A stretch of 64,000 nucleotides of DNA from a bacterium (GTDB lineage: Bacteria; SZUA-79; Acidulodesulfobacterales; Acidulodesulfobacteraceae): positions 1-64,000 of the forward strand of contig QIJE01000028.1 of assembly GCA_003232385.1 (NCBI GenBank). The letters are read 5' to 3'. The number at the start of each line of letters is the position of its first letter. The stretch's first letter is position 1. The position numbers and the translations under genes were made by a program. A model generated the notes under the pieces. It was not told the origin of the DNA. It worked only from the letters and a program-made list of their open reading frames with translations, and did no database searches. This document shows positions 28,799 to 37,061 of this stretch, piece by piece.

Positions 28799-29404
28799 AT
28801 GATGAAAATGTATAAAACATTTGCAGGCGGCATAAAAAATAGATTTTTAGCCGGATTGACGGTTATTATCCCGGGTGCTATTACCGTTTTTATAATAGCG
28901 TGGTTTCTCTGGGAAATTAACAGGATATTTAATCCGTTTTCTATATTTATAAAGCGCTATATTCACGTATATATACCTGATATCGGATTAATTCTCTTAT
29001 TCTTGTTAGTACTCGTTTCCGGTTTTCTCGTAACCCATTGGGTGGGTAGGGCGATTGTTAGTTTATATGAGAACGTGATGCTTAAAATCCCGATAGTAAA
29101 TCTACTTTATAAATCTACAAAACAGTGGGTCGATATATTTTCTCCGGGCAAAAGCTCATTTAAAAAGTTTGTTTTAGTCAGATACGGGGGCGATAAATTT
29201 ATTTTCGGTTTTCTAACCTCATATACCGGAATCGACGGGGACGGCAAGGATGATTATGCGGTCGTATATATTCCTACAAATCATCTTTATATAGGTATAA
29301 ATATAATTGCTAAAAGAGAAGACATAATAGAGACGAAACTTAAGGTAGAAGAAGGTATCCAGATAGTCCTTTCCGCGGGAATAGCATTTCCGGAAAAGCT
29401 ATAA
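28799..29404 (+). CDS. DUF502 family inner-membrane protein
   Basis: 201 aa. Two membrane segments (about residues 20-42 and 56-78) separated by a short loop, then a soluble domain. GIKNRFLAGLTVIIPGAIT, the VGRAIVSLYENVMLKIPIVNLLYKS block and the C-terminal PTNHLYIGIN are typical of DUF502, whose role in bacteria is not established. Three ATGs lie close together at 28799, 28802 and 28808; the choice is uncertain. A terminator sits directly upstream. Confidence 0.82.
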   Translation: MMKMYKTFAGGIKNRFLAGLTVIIPGAITVFIIAWFLWEINRIFNPFSIFIKRYIHVYIPDIGLILLFLLVLVSGFLVTHWVGRAIVSLYENVMLKIPIVNLLYKSTKQWVDIFSPGKSSFKKFVLVRYGGDKFIFGFLTSYTGIDGDGKDDYAVVYIPTNHLYIGINIIAKREDIIETKLKVEEGIQIVLSAGIAFPEKL

Positions 29405-29418
29405 AAAGGAAATATACA

Positions 29419-30441
29419 ATGAATATACTAGTAACCGGTGGGGCAGGATACATAGGAAGCCATACGATTATAAGCCTTATAGAAAACGGGTTCTCCGTTA
29501 TAGCCTTGGATAATTTTTATAGTGGGCACAAAGAGGCGGTTGACGCCGTAGAACAGCTTACGAAGGCAGATATAATGCTATATAACGGTGATTTTTCAGA
29601 TATAAATCTGCTGGAAAATATAATTAAAAAACATAATATAAGCGGAGTTATTCATTTCGCCGCCCGTAGTCTTGTCGGCGAATCTATGAAAAGGCCCGTC
29701 GAATATTATAAAAATAATATATCGGGAACTATTATATTCCTGGAATTTCTTAAAAAAAACGGAGTGAATAATATAGTTTTTTCATCTTCTGCCGCCGTTT
29801 ACGGCATACCGGTCAGGGTCCCCATAGTCGAAGCAAGTCCTATTACACCTATAAACGTTTACGGTTTTACGAAAACCGTGATAGAAAACATGCTTGAAAG
29901 CATGAGGGATGCGTATGGATTTAATTATATATCGCTGAGGTATTTTAATGCGGCGGGGGCACATAAATCAGGTATGATAGGCGAAGACCATAATCCCGAA
30001 ACACACCTTATACCCAATGTATTAAAATCTATCGCATCCGGCAAAAAAAGGGCGACGGTATTCGGTAACGACTATCCGACCGAAGACGGGACGGCTATAA
30101 GGGATTATATACACGTAAGCGATCTGTCCTATGCTCACGTAGTTGCCGTCAAGCATTTGATAGAGAATAAAAGGGGTATAGGCAATACCTATAATCTTGG
30201 TTGCGAAAAAGGGTACTCTGTTTTAAGTGTGCTTAGGAAGATAGAAGAAATAACCGGAATAACGTTGGATATAAAATTTGCGGAAAGAAGAGAGGGTGAC
30301 CCTGCCGTATTGATTGCAAGCTACGAAAAAATCAGGAGAGAACTCGGGTTCGAATTGAAATATAATATTGAAGATATTATAGGTTCTGCATGGAAATGGC
30401 ATTCAAGCCGTTTAAACGGTTACGAAGGGGGTGTATGTTGA
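29419..30441 (+). CDS. galE: UDP-glucose 4-epimerase
   Basis: Interconverts UDP-glucose and UDP-galactose for surface glycans; 340 aa SDR. GGAGYIGSHTIISL binds NAD, FSSSAAVYG holds the catalytic Ser, and YGFTKTVIENML the Tyr-x3-Lys pair. AGAHKSGMIGEDHNPETHLIP is specific to GalE. It ends seven bases inside the following methyltransferase gene. Confidence 0.94.
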   Translation: MNILVTGGAGYIGSHTIISLIENGFSVIALDNFYSGHKEAVDAVEQLTKADIMLYNGDFSDINLLENIIKKHNISGVIHFAARSLVGESMKRPVEYYKNNISGTIIFLEFLKKNGVNNIVFSSSAAVYGIPVRVPIVEASPITPINVYGFTKTVIENMLESMRDAYGFNYISLRYFNAAGAHKSGMIGEDHNPETHLIPNVLKSIASGKKRATVFGNDYPTEDGTAIRDYIHVSDLSYAHVVAVKHLIENKRGIGNTYNLGCEKGYSVLSVLRKIEEITGITLDIKFAERREGDPAVLIASYEKIRRELGFELKYNIEDIIGSAWKWHSSRLNGYEGGVC

Positions 30442-31007
30442 CAAACAAACTAAAAGCTTTCTCACTATTTCCGGCGGTCTTTTCGTTTGTTATCGATAAC
30501 AAGCTTAGGAGAATTTTAGAAAATATGGATAGAAAGATGATCCCTATGGGCGTTAAACCGGGAATGAAAGTACTTGAGATAGGCTGTGGAAGCGGATTTG
30601 TAACGGAGTTTTTGTCTAATGCCGTTGGTGATGCCGGATTTGTTATTTCAATAGACGTTCAAGAAAATATGATAAAGAAAGCTAAAAAAAAGCGGGCTCA
30701 TTTAAAAAATGTAGAATTTCTTATTCAGGATGTTTCCGATTTAAATACCGTAAAAGACGAAGCGATAGACCTTGCTTTTTGTTATTATTCTTTTCATGAG
30801 GTAAGTGATAAAGAAAAGGCGGTTTCAGAGCTGTTACGCACTTTAAAACATGGAGGTCTTTTGTCGATTAAAGAGCCGAAATTAAGGGTTAAAGAAAAAT
30901 ACGTACGCTCCCATAAAGAATTTATTGCCGGCAAGGGTTTTCGGTTCGTCGAAAGCATTAAAAAATGTGATTTTTTGGGTTGTTATCTTAAATTTGTTAA
31001 GGATTAA
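30435..31007 (+). CDS. Class I SAM-dependent methyltransferase
   Basis: 190 aa from the ATG at 30435, which has a strong GAAGGGGG site; the track start 45 bases earlier lies inside galE and is less likely. Motif I is VLEIGCGSGFVTEFL and motif II SIDVQENMI; a Methyltransf_11-like fold with a C-terminal HEVSDKEKAVSELLRTLKHGG segment. The substrate is not evident. It overlaps galE at its start and ends 19 bases before rsmE. Confidence 0.82.
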   Translation: MLTNKLKAFSLFPAVFSFVIDNKLRRILENMDRKMIPMGVKPGMKVLEIGCGSGFVTEFLSNAVGDAGFVISIDVQENMIKKAKKKRAHLKNVEFLIQDVSDLNTVKDEAIDLAFCYYSFHEVSDKEKAVSELLRTLKHGGLLSIKEPKLRVKEKYVRSHKEFIAGKGFRFVESIKKCDFLGCYLKFVKD

Positions 31008-31026
31008 GTTCGATATTCATGACGCA

Positions 31027-31785
31027 ATGCATAATAGATTTTATATACGAGAAAAAATAGATAGCTGTTTTGGAGACGAAATTGTTTTAAAATCTATAGC
31101 CGGCCATATTAAGGCATTTCGCAGGAAAATAGACGATAATATCGAGTTATACGACGGCTCGGGTAACGTATATTCTGCAAAAATAGTCCGGATTACTCAA
31201 AAAGATATTAACGTAAAATTAATATCAAAAAAAACTTATCCTGCAAGAAATGCAAAAATTTCGCTTTTCTTGCCTCTTATTACTTCGCATGTAATGGATC
31301 AAATTATTGCGAGGGTTTGCGAACTTGAGGTGAATAATATTTTTCCCGTAATTACTGAAAGGTCGATTAGCTTGAAAAGCGAGAAAGAAATAAATTTTAA
31401 ATTGTCTAAATGGGATAAAATTTCCAAGGGAGCAATGATTATTGCCGGAAAAAAATTTTCTACGGTGGTGAACATACCGCTAACGTTATCCGATTCATTC
31501 GAATTAGTGAAAGATTTCAGATTAAAATTAATAGCATATCCAAAGACCGACGTCTTTTTAAAGGATTATCTCATGGCCTTAGATTTTAGCCTGAAAAACA
31601 TTTCAATTGGAATATTTATAGGTCCGGAGGGCGATTTCTCTAGTTTTGAAATGGAATTATCAAAAAAATATGGTATTATGCCTGTAAAGTTGTCCAATTA
31701 TATTATGAGTACATTCGTTTCTTCTATTTATTCCATATCTAATTTAACATGTTTCGCTTTCTCGGAAAATAATTATGAATCTTAA
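31027..31785 (+). CDS. rsmE: RsmE-family 16S rRNA (uracil-1498-N3) methyltransferase
   Basis: 252 aa from the ATG giving MHNRFYIREKI, the family N-terminus; the 34 extra residues in the track overlap the previous gene and are not conserved-looking. A PUA-like N-domain precedes a SPOUT knot domain with IGPEGDFSSFEMEL. The usual final motif LGxRILRxETA reads KLSNYIMSTFVSSIYS here, so several cofactor-loop residues differ. It overlaps the start of smc by 11 bases. The family call is firm; activity is less so. Confidence 0.8.
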   Translation: MHNRFYIREKIDSCFGDEIVLKSIAGHIKAFRRKIDDNIELYDGSGNVYSAKIVRITQKDINVKLISKKTYPARNAKISLFLPLITSHVMDQIIARVCELEVNNIFPVITERSISLKSEKEINFKLSKWDKISKGAMIIAGKKFSTVVNIPLTLSDSFELVKDFRLKLIAYPKTDVFLKDYLMALDFSLKNISIGIFIGPEGDFSSFEMELSKKYGIMPVKLSNYIMSTFVSSIYSISNLTCFAFSENNYES

Positions 31786-34700
31786 ATTTATAGAGTTATT
31801 CGGGTTTAAAACATTTCCCGATAAGATTAGAATACCCTTTAATTCAGGTATTAATGTAATCATAGGTCCCAACGGATGCGGCAAAACAAATATCGTCGAC
31901 GCAATAAGGTTTATTTTGGGAGAGCGTAATTTAAAAGATTTAAGGCTTAAAAATATGAACGATATAGTATTTCACGGCTCAAACATTCGAAATCAATCGT
32001 CCGTAGCCCTATGCAGAGGGGTTTTTGATAATAGTTCAGGGGCTAATTTTAGATATAAAGATTTTTCAGAAATAATGGTCGAAAGGAGGCACTTTAAAAA
32101 TAAAGATACGGAATACAGGATTAACGGTATTTCGGTCCCTTATCAAGAATATGTCGATTTTTTTAACGAAAGCGGTTTGTCGAGACACTATTCCATAATG
32201 GATTCGTCTAAAATCAATACTATTTTAAATTATAAACCCGGCGATTTGAGACTTTTTTTTGAAGAAGTCTCCGGAATAACAAAGTATAAGGTTCAAAAAA
32301 GAACGGCATTAAAGAAGTTAAGCGCCTCTAGATTGAATTTGTTGAGAGTTGGCGATCTATTGGGGGAGGTAGGGAACCGGCTTGCTCTTTTAGAAGAAGC
32401 CTCTAAAAAAATGGAAGAATATAAAAGGATCGAAATAGAAAAAAAACGGTATGCTTTTGCCCTATATGATCGGACAAAAAGAAAAATAAATATAGAAATA
32501 GATAAATATACCAAAGAACTTGATCTCTATTCCTTAAAGTCGGCGGCTACATCCGCGAAAAGTAGTTCAGTTTTAAATAGCCTAACCGATTCAAAGGCGT
32601 CTTTTGATATTATGGAGGCGGAATATAAGCATAGAATGAATGAGAAAAATGAAACCGTGATAGACTTGACGAAGCTTAATTCCGCTGTAGAATACGGCAA
32701 TTTGGCCGCAAAGAATTTAGAGTCCGAAATCTTGGAAAAGGTCGGGGATATAACAGCGCAGAATAAATTGAAAGACGAGGACGTCCTTAAGCTTGAAAGT
32801 TTCAAAAATAGATTAATTTCGGAAGAATTTGATATCAAAAAACTGCAAGAAAGGCTGAATATATTAAAAAAATTGACTGAGGATAAAAAATCGTTTGTCG
32901 TAAAAATCAAAGATGAAGCGAAGATCATAGGCAACGAAATTTTCAAGATCCTTGAAAACTCTCAGAATCATAACAACAAATTAATTTTTAACGGCAAAAA
33001 CATTAAAAACATCGAGACAAGAATTAACGACACAAAGGAATTTATAATAAAAATTTCTGCGGAGGTTAACGATGCCGAGAATGCTTTGGGCGAAAAAATT
33101 AATGCAGTGAGGAATATAGCCGTCGTCATTGAAGGTCTAAACAGGGAGCATCATAACTGTAGCCAAAATTTATCGCAATTATCAGACGAACTAAGTAGAT
33201 GCAAGATTAGGAAAGACGGCGTGGAAAAAGAGCTGATGAAAATAGATATAGACATATCTAAACTTACCGATTTTATAGATAATCACGAAGGATTCTCAGA
33301 GGGTGCGAAGAAATTTTTGAATGCCGCGAGGGATTATGAAATTCATCCCCTATCGGATTTAATTGAAGTCGAATCAGGATTTGAAAACGCCGTGTGGGAA
33401 AGTGCAAGCGGGATACTTGAGTCATTTTTTGTAGATAATATTGCGGATGCCGAAAAAGCATTGCGCTATATAGGTGATAACGGAATTGGAGAAATAAAAA
33501 TTTTTATTCCGGATAAGAGGCGCAGTAAGCCCTTTAACGGTAAAAATGGGGTTGGTAAAGTCGACGAAAAGTTAGACGTCGTTCCGTTGGCGGATACAAT
33601 ATCGTTTAGTTCACGAAAAATAGATTTAGAAGATATAGGGATGAATTTTTATTATTCTAAAGATATTGAAACCGTCTTGAAATATATAAAGGAGAAGGAT
33701 TTTTTCCCCGAGGTTAATATTATAACCGACAACGGAACTATCTTTTTTTCTAACGGACTTATCATAAGCGGCAGGGATAAAAATATAGAAAGCCAAAATT
33801 TACTTCTTAACAAAAAGAAACTATCGGAATACAAAAAACTGATGGCACGAAAACAAGACGAATTTAATAGAGAAGATTTATTATTTAACGAGAGACAGTC
33901 GGCGATAAGCAAGCTTAGCCTTGAAATAGTTCGAATAGATAAAGATATTAAGGCAAAAGAAATGGAAGAGCTAACGATAAAAAACGATATCAAATATTTG
34001 GAGAGTCAGATAATTAAGTCCAAGGATAGGCTTAGCATATTAAAAAAAGAATCGAATAGTCTCGAAACGGAAAAAGTAACGGCATACGGCGAAGAAGAAC
34101 GATTAAATAAAGAAATTGCAATTCTTGAAGACAAACTAAAATCGAAATCGGACGAAAAGGTTATTATAGAAAAGAATTTACGGAACCTCGAAACAGAATT
34201 TGATAGAGCGAAAGAAGACGAAGTGAAATTGAGAATAGAGATTAATTCGGCGGAACAAAGTATTAATTTTTTAAAAAAACAGATTGGCGATTTAGATTCC
34301 GACATGCTTAATTATGATAAAAGAATTAAATCCTTAGTAGCACAGAAAGAAGAATTAAAGAAGGAACTTGAGCGTATGACCCGCAGTCTGTCCGTCAAGC
34401 AAGATGATATTCTAATTTTAAACGAATCTATCAAAGCTATAGATGGTAATATTCATGATATGGAGATTAATCTGGAAAATTTGAAAAACAATATAAACGA
34501 TATGGAAAAAGATATGGAAAATACGAACAGGCAAAAATTAAATATAGAGAGAAAGAGAGAATCAGTGTCGATGCGCATAAAGGTTAATGGAGAAAAACTC
34601 TCGGAATTAGATTCCGATAGGAATTTAAGCGGCCTTTACATTGATTTTTCGGCAGAGGATGAAAATTTTATTCCCGTTGCAGAAGAAATAAACGATGAGG

Positions 34701-35371
34701 ATATTAGGCTGAATATAGAAGGACTTAATAAAAAAATAATTGATTTAGGCGATATAAATATGAATGCGACCAAGGAATATAACGGAGCATTGGAGAGAGT
34801 AGACTTTTTAAACAAGCAAAAAAAAGATCTTGAAAGTTCCATTGAGATATTGCAGGGGATAATTAATAAACTTGATACGGCGTCTAAGGAAAAATTTAAT
34901 TCCGTCCTTGCACGGATAAGGCAAAAGTTTAACGAACTTTTCGTATTTTTATTTGACGGCGGTCATGCCGATATATTAAATGTCGAGGGCAAAGTAGAAA
35001 CGGTGGATGAAGAAGACGGGCAGGGGGAGAATAATCTCTCGGGCATGGAGATCAATGTGCAGATACCGGGAAAAAAGTTTTCCGGTATAAATATTTTGTC
35101 GCAGGGCGAAAGGGTATTGGTGGCGGTAAGCCTTCTTTTCGCCGTATTCTTCGTGAAGAAAACCCCGTTTTGCGTAATAGACGAAGTAGATGCACCGTTA
35201 GATTATGCAAATAATGCCAGATATAACAGGTTAATAACGGAGGTGTCTAATTATTCGCAGGTAGTTTTGATAACGCATAATAAAAAGACTATGGAAATAG
35301 GAAAAAATATTTTCGGGGTCACATTGAGACATCCGGATATTTCGGGTATAGTTTCCGTTTCCATGAATTAA
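31775..35371 (+). CDS. smc: Chromosome segregation protein SMC
   Basis: Condensin ATPase, 1198 aa. Walker A GPNGCGKTN at residues 31-39, two long coiled coils, a hinge at about residues 500-660 (from DNHEGFSEGAKKFL to NIITDNGTIFFSNG), then signature LSQGE at about 1108 and Walker B FCVIDEVDAPLD at about 1132. The common forms are GSGKSN and LSGGE, so both nucleotide motifs are slightly unusual but functional-looking. ScpA and ScpB genes are not in the window. ftsY follows. Confidence 0.93.
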   Translation: MNLKFIELFGFKTFPDKIRIPFNSGINVIIGPNGCGKTNIVDAIRFILGERNLKDLRLKNMNDIVFHGSNIRNQSSVALCRGVFDNSSGANFRYKDFSEIMVERRHFKNKDTEYRINGISVPYQEYVDFFNESGLSRHYSIMDSSKINTILNYKPGDLRLFFEEVSGITKYKVQKRTALKKLSASRLNLLRVGDLLGEVGNRLALLEEASKKMEEYKRIEIEKKRYAFALYDRTKRKINIEIDKYTKELDLYSLKSAATSAKSSSVLNSLTDSKASFDIMEAEYKHRMNEKNETVIDLTKLNSAVEYGNLAAKNLESEILEKVGDITAQNKLKDEDVLKLESFKNRLISEEFDIKKLQERLNILKKLTEDKKSFVVKIKDEAKIIGNEIFKILENSQNHNNKLIFNGKNIKNIETRINDTKEFIIKISAEVNDAENALGEKINAVRNIAVVIEGLNREHHNCSQNLSQLSDELSRCKIRKDGVEKELMKIDIDISKLTDFIDNHEGFSEGAKKFLNAARDYEIHPLSDLIEVESGFENAVWESASGILESFFVDNIADAEKALRYIGDNGIGEIKIFIPDKRRSKPFNGKNGVGKVDEKLDVVPLADTISFSSRKIDLEDIGMNFYYSKDIETVLKYIKEKDFFPEVNIITDNGTIFFSNGLIISGRDKNIESQNLLLNKKKLSEYKKLMARKQDEFNREDLLFNERQSAISKLSLEIVRIDKDIKAKEMEELTIKNDIKYLESQIIKSKDRLSILKKESNSLETEKVTAYGEEERLNKEIAILEDKLKSKSDEKVIIEKNLRNLETEFDRAKEDEVKLRIEINSAEQSINFLKKQIGDLDSDMLNYDKRIKSLVAQKEELKKELERMTRSLSVKQDDILILNESIKAIDGNIHDMEINLENLKNNINDMEKDMENTNRQKLNIERKRESVSMRIKVNGEKLSELDSDRNLSGLYIDFSAEDENFIPVAEEINDEDIRLNIEGLNKKIIDLGDINMNATKEYNGALERVDFLNKQKKDLESSIEILQGIINKLDTASKEKFNSVLARIRQKFNELFVFLFDGGHADILNVEGKVETVDEEDGQGENNLSGMEINVQIPGKKFSGINILSQGERVLVAVSLLFAVFFVKKTPFCVIDEVDAPLDYANNARYNRLITEVSNYSQVVLITHNKKTMEIGKNIFGVTLRHPDISGIVSVSMN

Positions 35372-35430
35372 ACAAGCGCTTACAAACATAAGTAAAATTG
35401 ATATCCTAAAATTTAAAGGAAAATTCAAAG

Positions 35431-36342
35431 ATGAAAATATTCGAAAAGTTTAAAAGTTTAGCCGGAAGCCTTAAAAAAACAAAAGAAGGGTTATCCGGCA
35501 AGATGAACGCTATTTTTAGTTCCGGTAAACTTAATAGTGAAGATTTAGACAAAATAGAAGAGGCACTAATTTTATCCGATATATCGTACCGAACGGCATC
35601 GGAGATAGCCGATGGAGCTAAAAAAAGAATGTTGGGATTTAAAGAATCAAGCCCGGCTATCATTAGAGAAGTATTGAGGGATGAAATAAAATGTAAAATT
35701 TCTAAAAATTTTCCGGAAATTAAAGTGAAAAACGGAAAAAATATTTTCATGATTGTCGGAGTCAACGGGGTCGGTAAGACTACTACCGTAGGAAAATTAG
35801 GCAAGTACTATACCGAAAGGGGCAAGAAAGTTATTATTGCTGCATGCGATACGTTTAGGGCGGCGGGAAAGGAACAATTGGAAATTTGGGGACGCAGAAC
35901 GGGTGTTGAGGTAATATCCGGAAAAGAGAACCAGGACCCGGCATCGGTTGCTCATGATGCCATTCAAAGATTAAAGGATAGAGATTTTGATCTTTTATTA
36001 ATAGATACAGCGGGGAGACTCCACAATAAGAAACATCTGATGGAAGAACTGTTAAAAATAAAAAGAGTTGCTTCAAAATCGTTCGGCAGCGAGCTGGATG
36101 AGGTCCTAATAATTATAGATAGCAGTTTGGGGCAAAACTCAGTAGTTCAAACTGAGCAGTTTAAGGCCATTATCGACATCAGCGGTGTTATAGTGACGAA
36201 ATTGGATGGTTCGGCTAAAGGGGGAATAATTATAGACATTATACATAAGTTAGATTTGCCGGTAAGATTTGTTGGAACAGGGGAATCTCCAGATGAAATA
36301 TCTGAATTTTCCCCTGAAATATTCGTAAACAATTTATTTTAA
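35431..36342 (+). CDS. ftsY: Signal recognition particle receptor FtsY
   Basis: SRP receptor GTPase, 303 aa: essentially the NG domain with almost no acidic A domain. Four-helix N domain (residues 1-90), then G1 GVNGVGKTTTVGKLG at about 110, DTFRAAGKEQLEIW, DTAGRLHNKKHLM and TKLDGSAKGGIIIDI. DTFRAAG replaces the more usual DTFRAAA. The gene ends ten bases from the convergent Hsp20 gene. Confidence 0.94.
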   Translation: MKIFEKFKSLAGSLKKTKEGLSGKMNAIFSSGKLNSEDLDKIEEALILSDISYRTASEIADGAKKRMLGFKESSPAIIREVLRDEIKCKISKNFPEIKVKNGKNIFMIVGVNGVGKTTTVGKLGKYYTERGKKVIIAACDTFRAAGKEQLEIWGRRTGVEVISGKENQDPASVAHDAIQRLKDRDFDLLLIDTAGRLHNKKHLMEELLKIKRVASKSFGSELDEVLIIIDSSLGQNSVVQTEQFKAIIDISGVIVTKLDGSAKGGIIIDIIHKLDLPVRFVGTGESPDEISEFSPEIFVNNLF

Positions 36343-36352
36343 ATATTTGTTT

Positions 36353-36778
36353 CTATTTTATTTCTATTTTTTTCGGCGAGGATGCTGCACTCTTTTTGAG
36401 CACTATTTCAAGTTCCCCGTTTTTGAGAGAAGCAGTAGCGCTCTGTTTTTCCGCTTCGGCAGGCAAGTCTATAATTCGATAGAAAGAACCGTACTGAATC
36501 TCTTTGCGGTAAAAATTTTCCCTCTTCTCTTCTTTTTCCTGTTTATGCTCTCCTTTTATAATAAGCTGTTTTTCGTTGACTTCAATATTAATATTTTCCT
36601 TAGGGATACCCGGCACTTGAGCCTTAACTATTATATTTTCATCTTTCTCCAAGACATCCACCTCAGGTTCGATATAGCCGACCTTAGTTCTTATAACCGG
36701 ATTAAAAAAATCAAAAAAACTTTTCTCGAACTCATTTCTTATAGGGTAAAAAGGATCAAATTTAACAATATTTTTCAT
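36353..36778 (-). CDS. Small heat-shock protein, Hsp20/alpha-crystallin family
   Basis: ATP-independent holdase, 141 aa. The alpha-crystallin domain runs from about residue 36 (PEVDVLEKDENIIVKAQVPG) to the closing ASLKNGELEIVLKK motif, followed by a short tail with IEIK, a possible I-x-I assembly motif. An AAGGAGG ribosome-binding site and an extended -10 promoter lie upstream on the minus strand. It is convergent with ftsY; the plus-strand 153-aa ORF over it is a shadow. Confidence 0.93.
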   Translation of the reverse strand: MKNIVKFDPFYPIRNEFEKSFFDFFNPVIRTKVGYIEPEVDVLEKDENIIVKAQVPGIPKENINIEVNEKQLIIKGEHKQEKEEKRENFYRKEIQYGSFYRIIDLPAEAEKQSATASLKNGELEIVLKKSAASSPKKIEIK

Positions 36779-36858
36779 AATTCAACCTCCTTTTATATTT
36801 TAATTTAAATGGCTACGTTATAAAAACACAAAAGTAAAATTACCGTATATATGCTTTG

Positions 36859-36886
36859 AGTATATCATAAAAAATTTATTTTTCAA
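36859..36886 (-). promoter_or_regulatory. Promoter of the Hsp20 gene
   Basis: On the minus strand TTGAAA is followed after 16 bases by TATACT, preceded by TGA (extended -10). Transcription would start near 36852 and leave a leader of about 70 bases. It looks like a housekeeping promoter; no CIRCE or heat-shock-sigma consensus is visible. Confidence 0.6.
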
Positions 36887-36915
36887 TATTTGGACAACTC
36901 CCGTTAAATTTTATC

Positions 36916-36944
36916 TTGACAAACTTGTCGAAATAAATAATAAT
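36916..36944 (+). promoter_or_regulatory. Promoter of the Nramp-family gene
   Basis: A perfect -35 TTGACA is followed after 17 bases by AATAAT. The -35 is embedded in the near-palindrome TTGACAAACTTGTCGAA, a possible repressor site. Expected transcription start is near 36951, directly at the edge of the inverted repeat listed next. Confidence 0.6.
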
Positions 36945-36951
36945 TAAGTAA

Positions 36952-36980
36952 GAATACATTACTAAATCAATAATGTATTC
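36952..36980 (+). repeat. Perfect 10-bp inverted repeat in the mntH-like leader
   Basis: GAATACATTA and TAATGTATTC are separated by nine bases and sit immediately downstream of the predicted transcription start. It could be an operator for a metal-responsive repressor or an RNA hairpin; the sequence alone cannot decide. It is too far (about 80 bases) from the ATG to block the ribosome directly. Confidence 0.65.
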
Positions 36981-37061
36981 GTCAAAGACGATTAAATTAC
37001 AATATAAATAACAAATCATCGATAAAATCAAAATAAATACATAAAGGGCATTCAACCTCTA

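Noticed and set aside
30925-31026. N-terminal extension of RsmE in the ORF track
   Set aside because: It overlaps the methyltransferase gene and reads as an out-of-frame product of it; the RsmE family starts at the MHNRFY Met.
32527-34305. Several long minus-strand ORFs inside smc (for example 139, 113 and 99 aa)
   Set aside because: Ser/Phe/Leu-rich antisense frames typical of Lys/Glu-rich coiled-coil genes; no starts or motifs of their own.
36347-36808. 153-aa plus-strand ORF over the Hsp20 gene
   Set aside because: Phe/Leu-rich antisense shadow of a clear alpha-crystallin gene with its own promoter and ribosome-binding site.
36945-37061. Manganese or magnesium riboswitch before the Nramp gene
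   Set aside because: The leader of about 110 bases lacks the conserved features of yybP-ykoY or M-box RNAs; only a simple inverted repeat is present.
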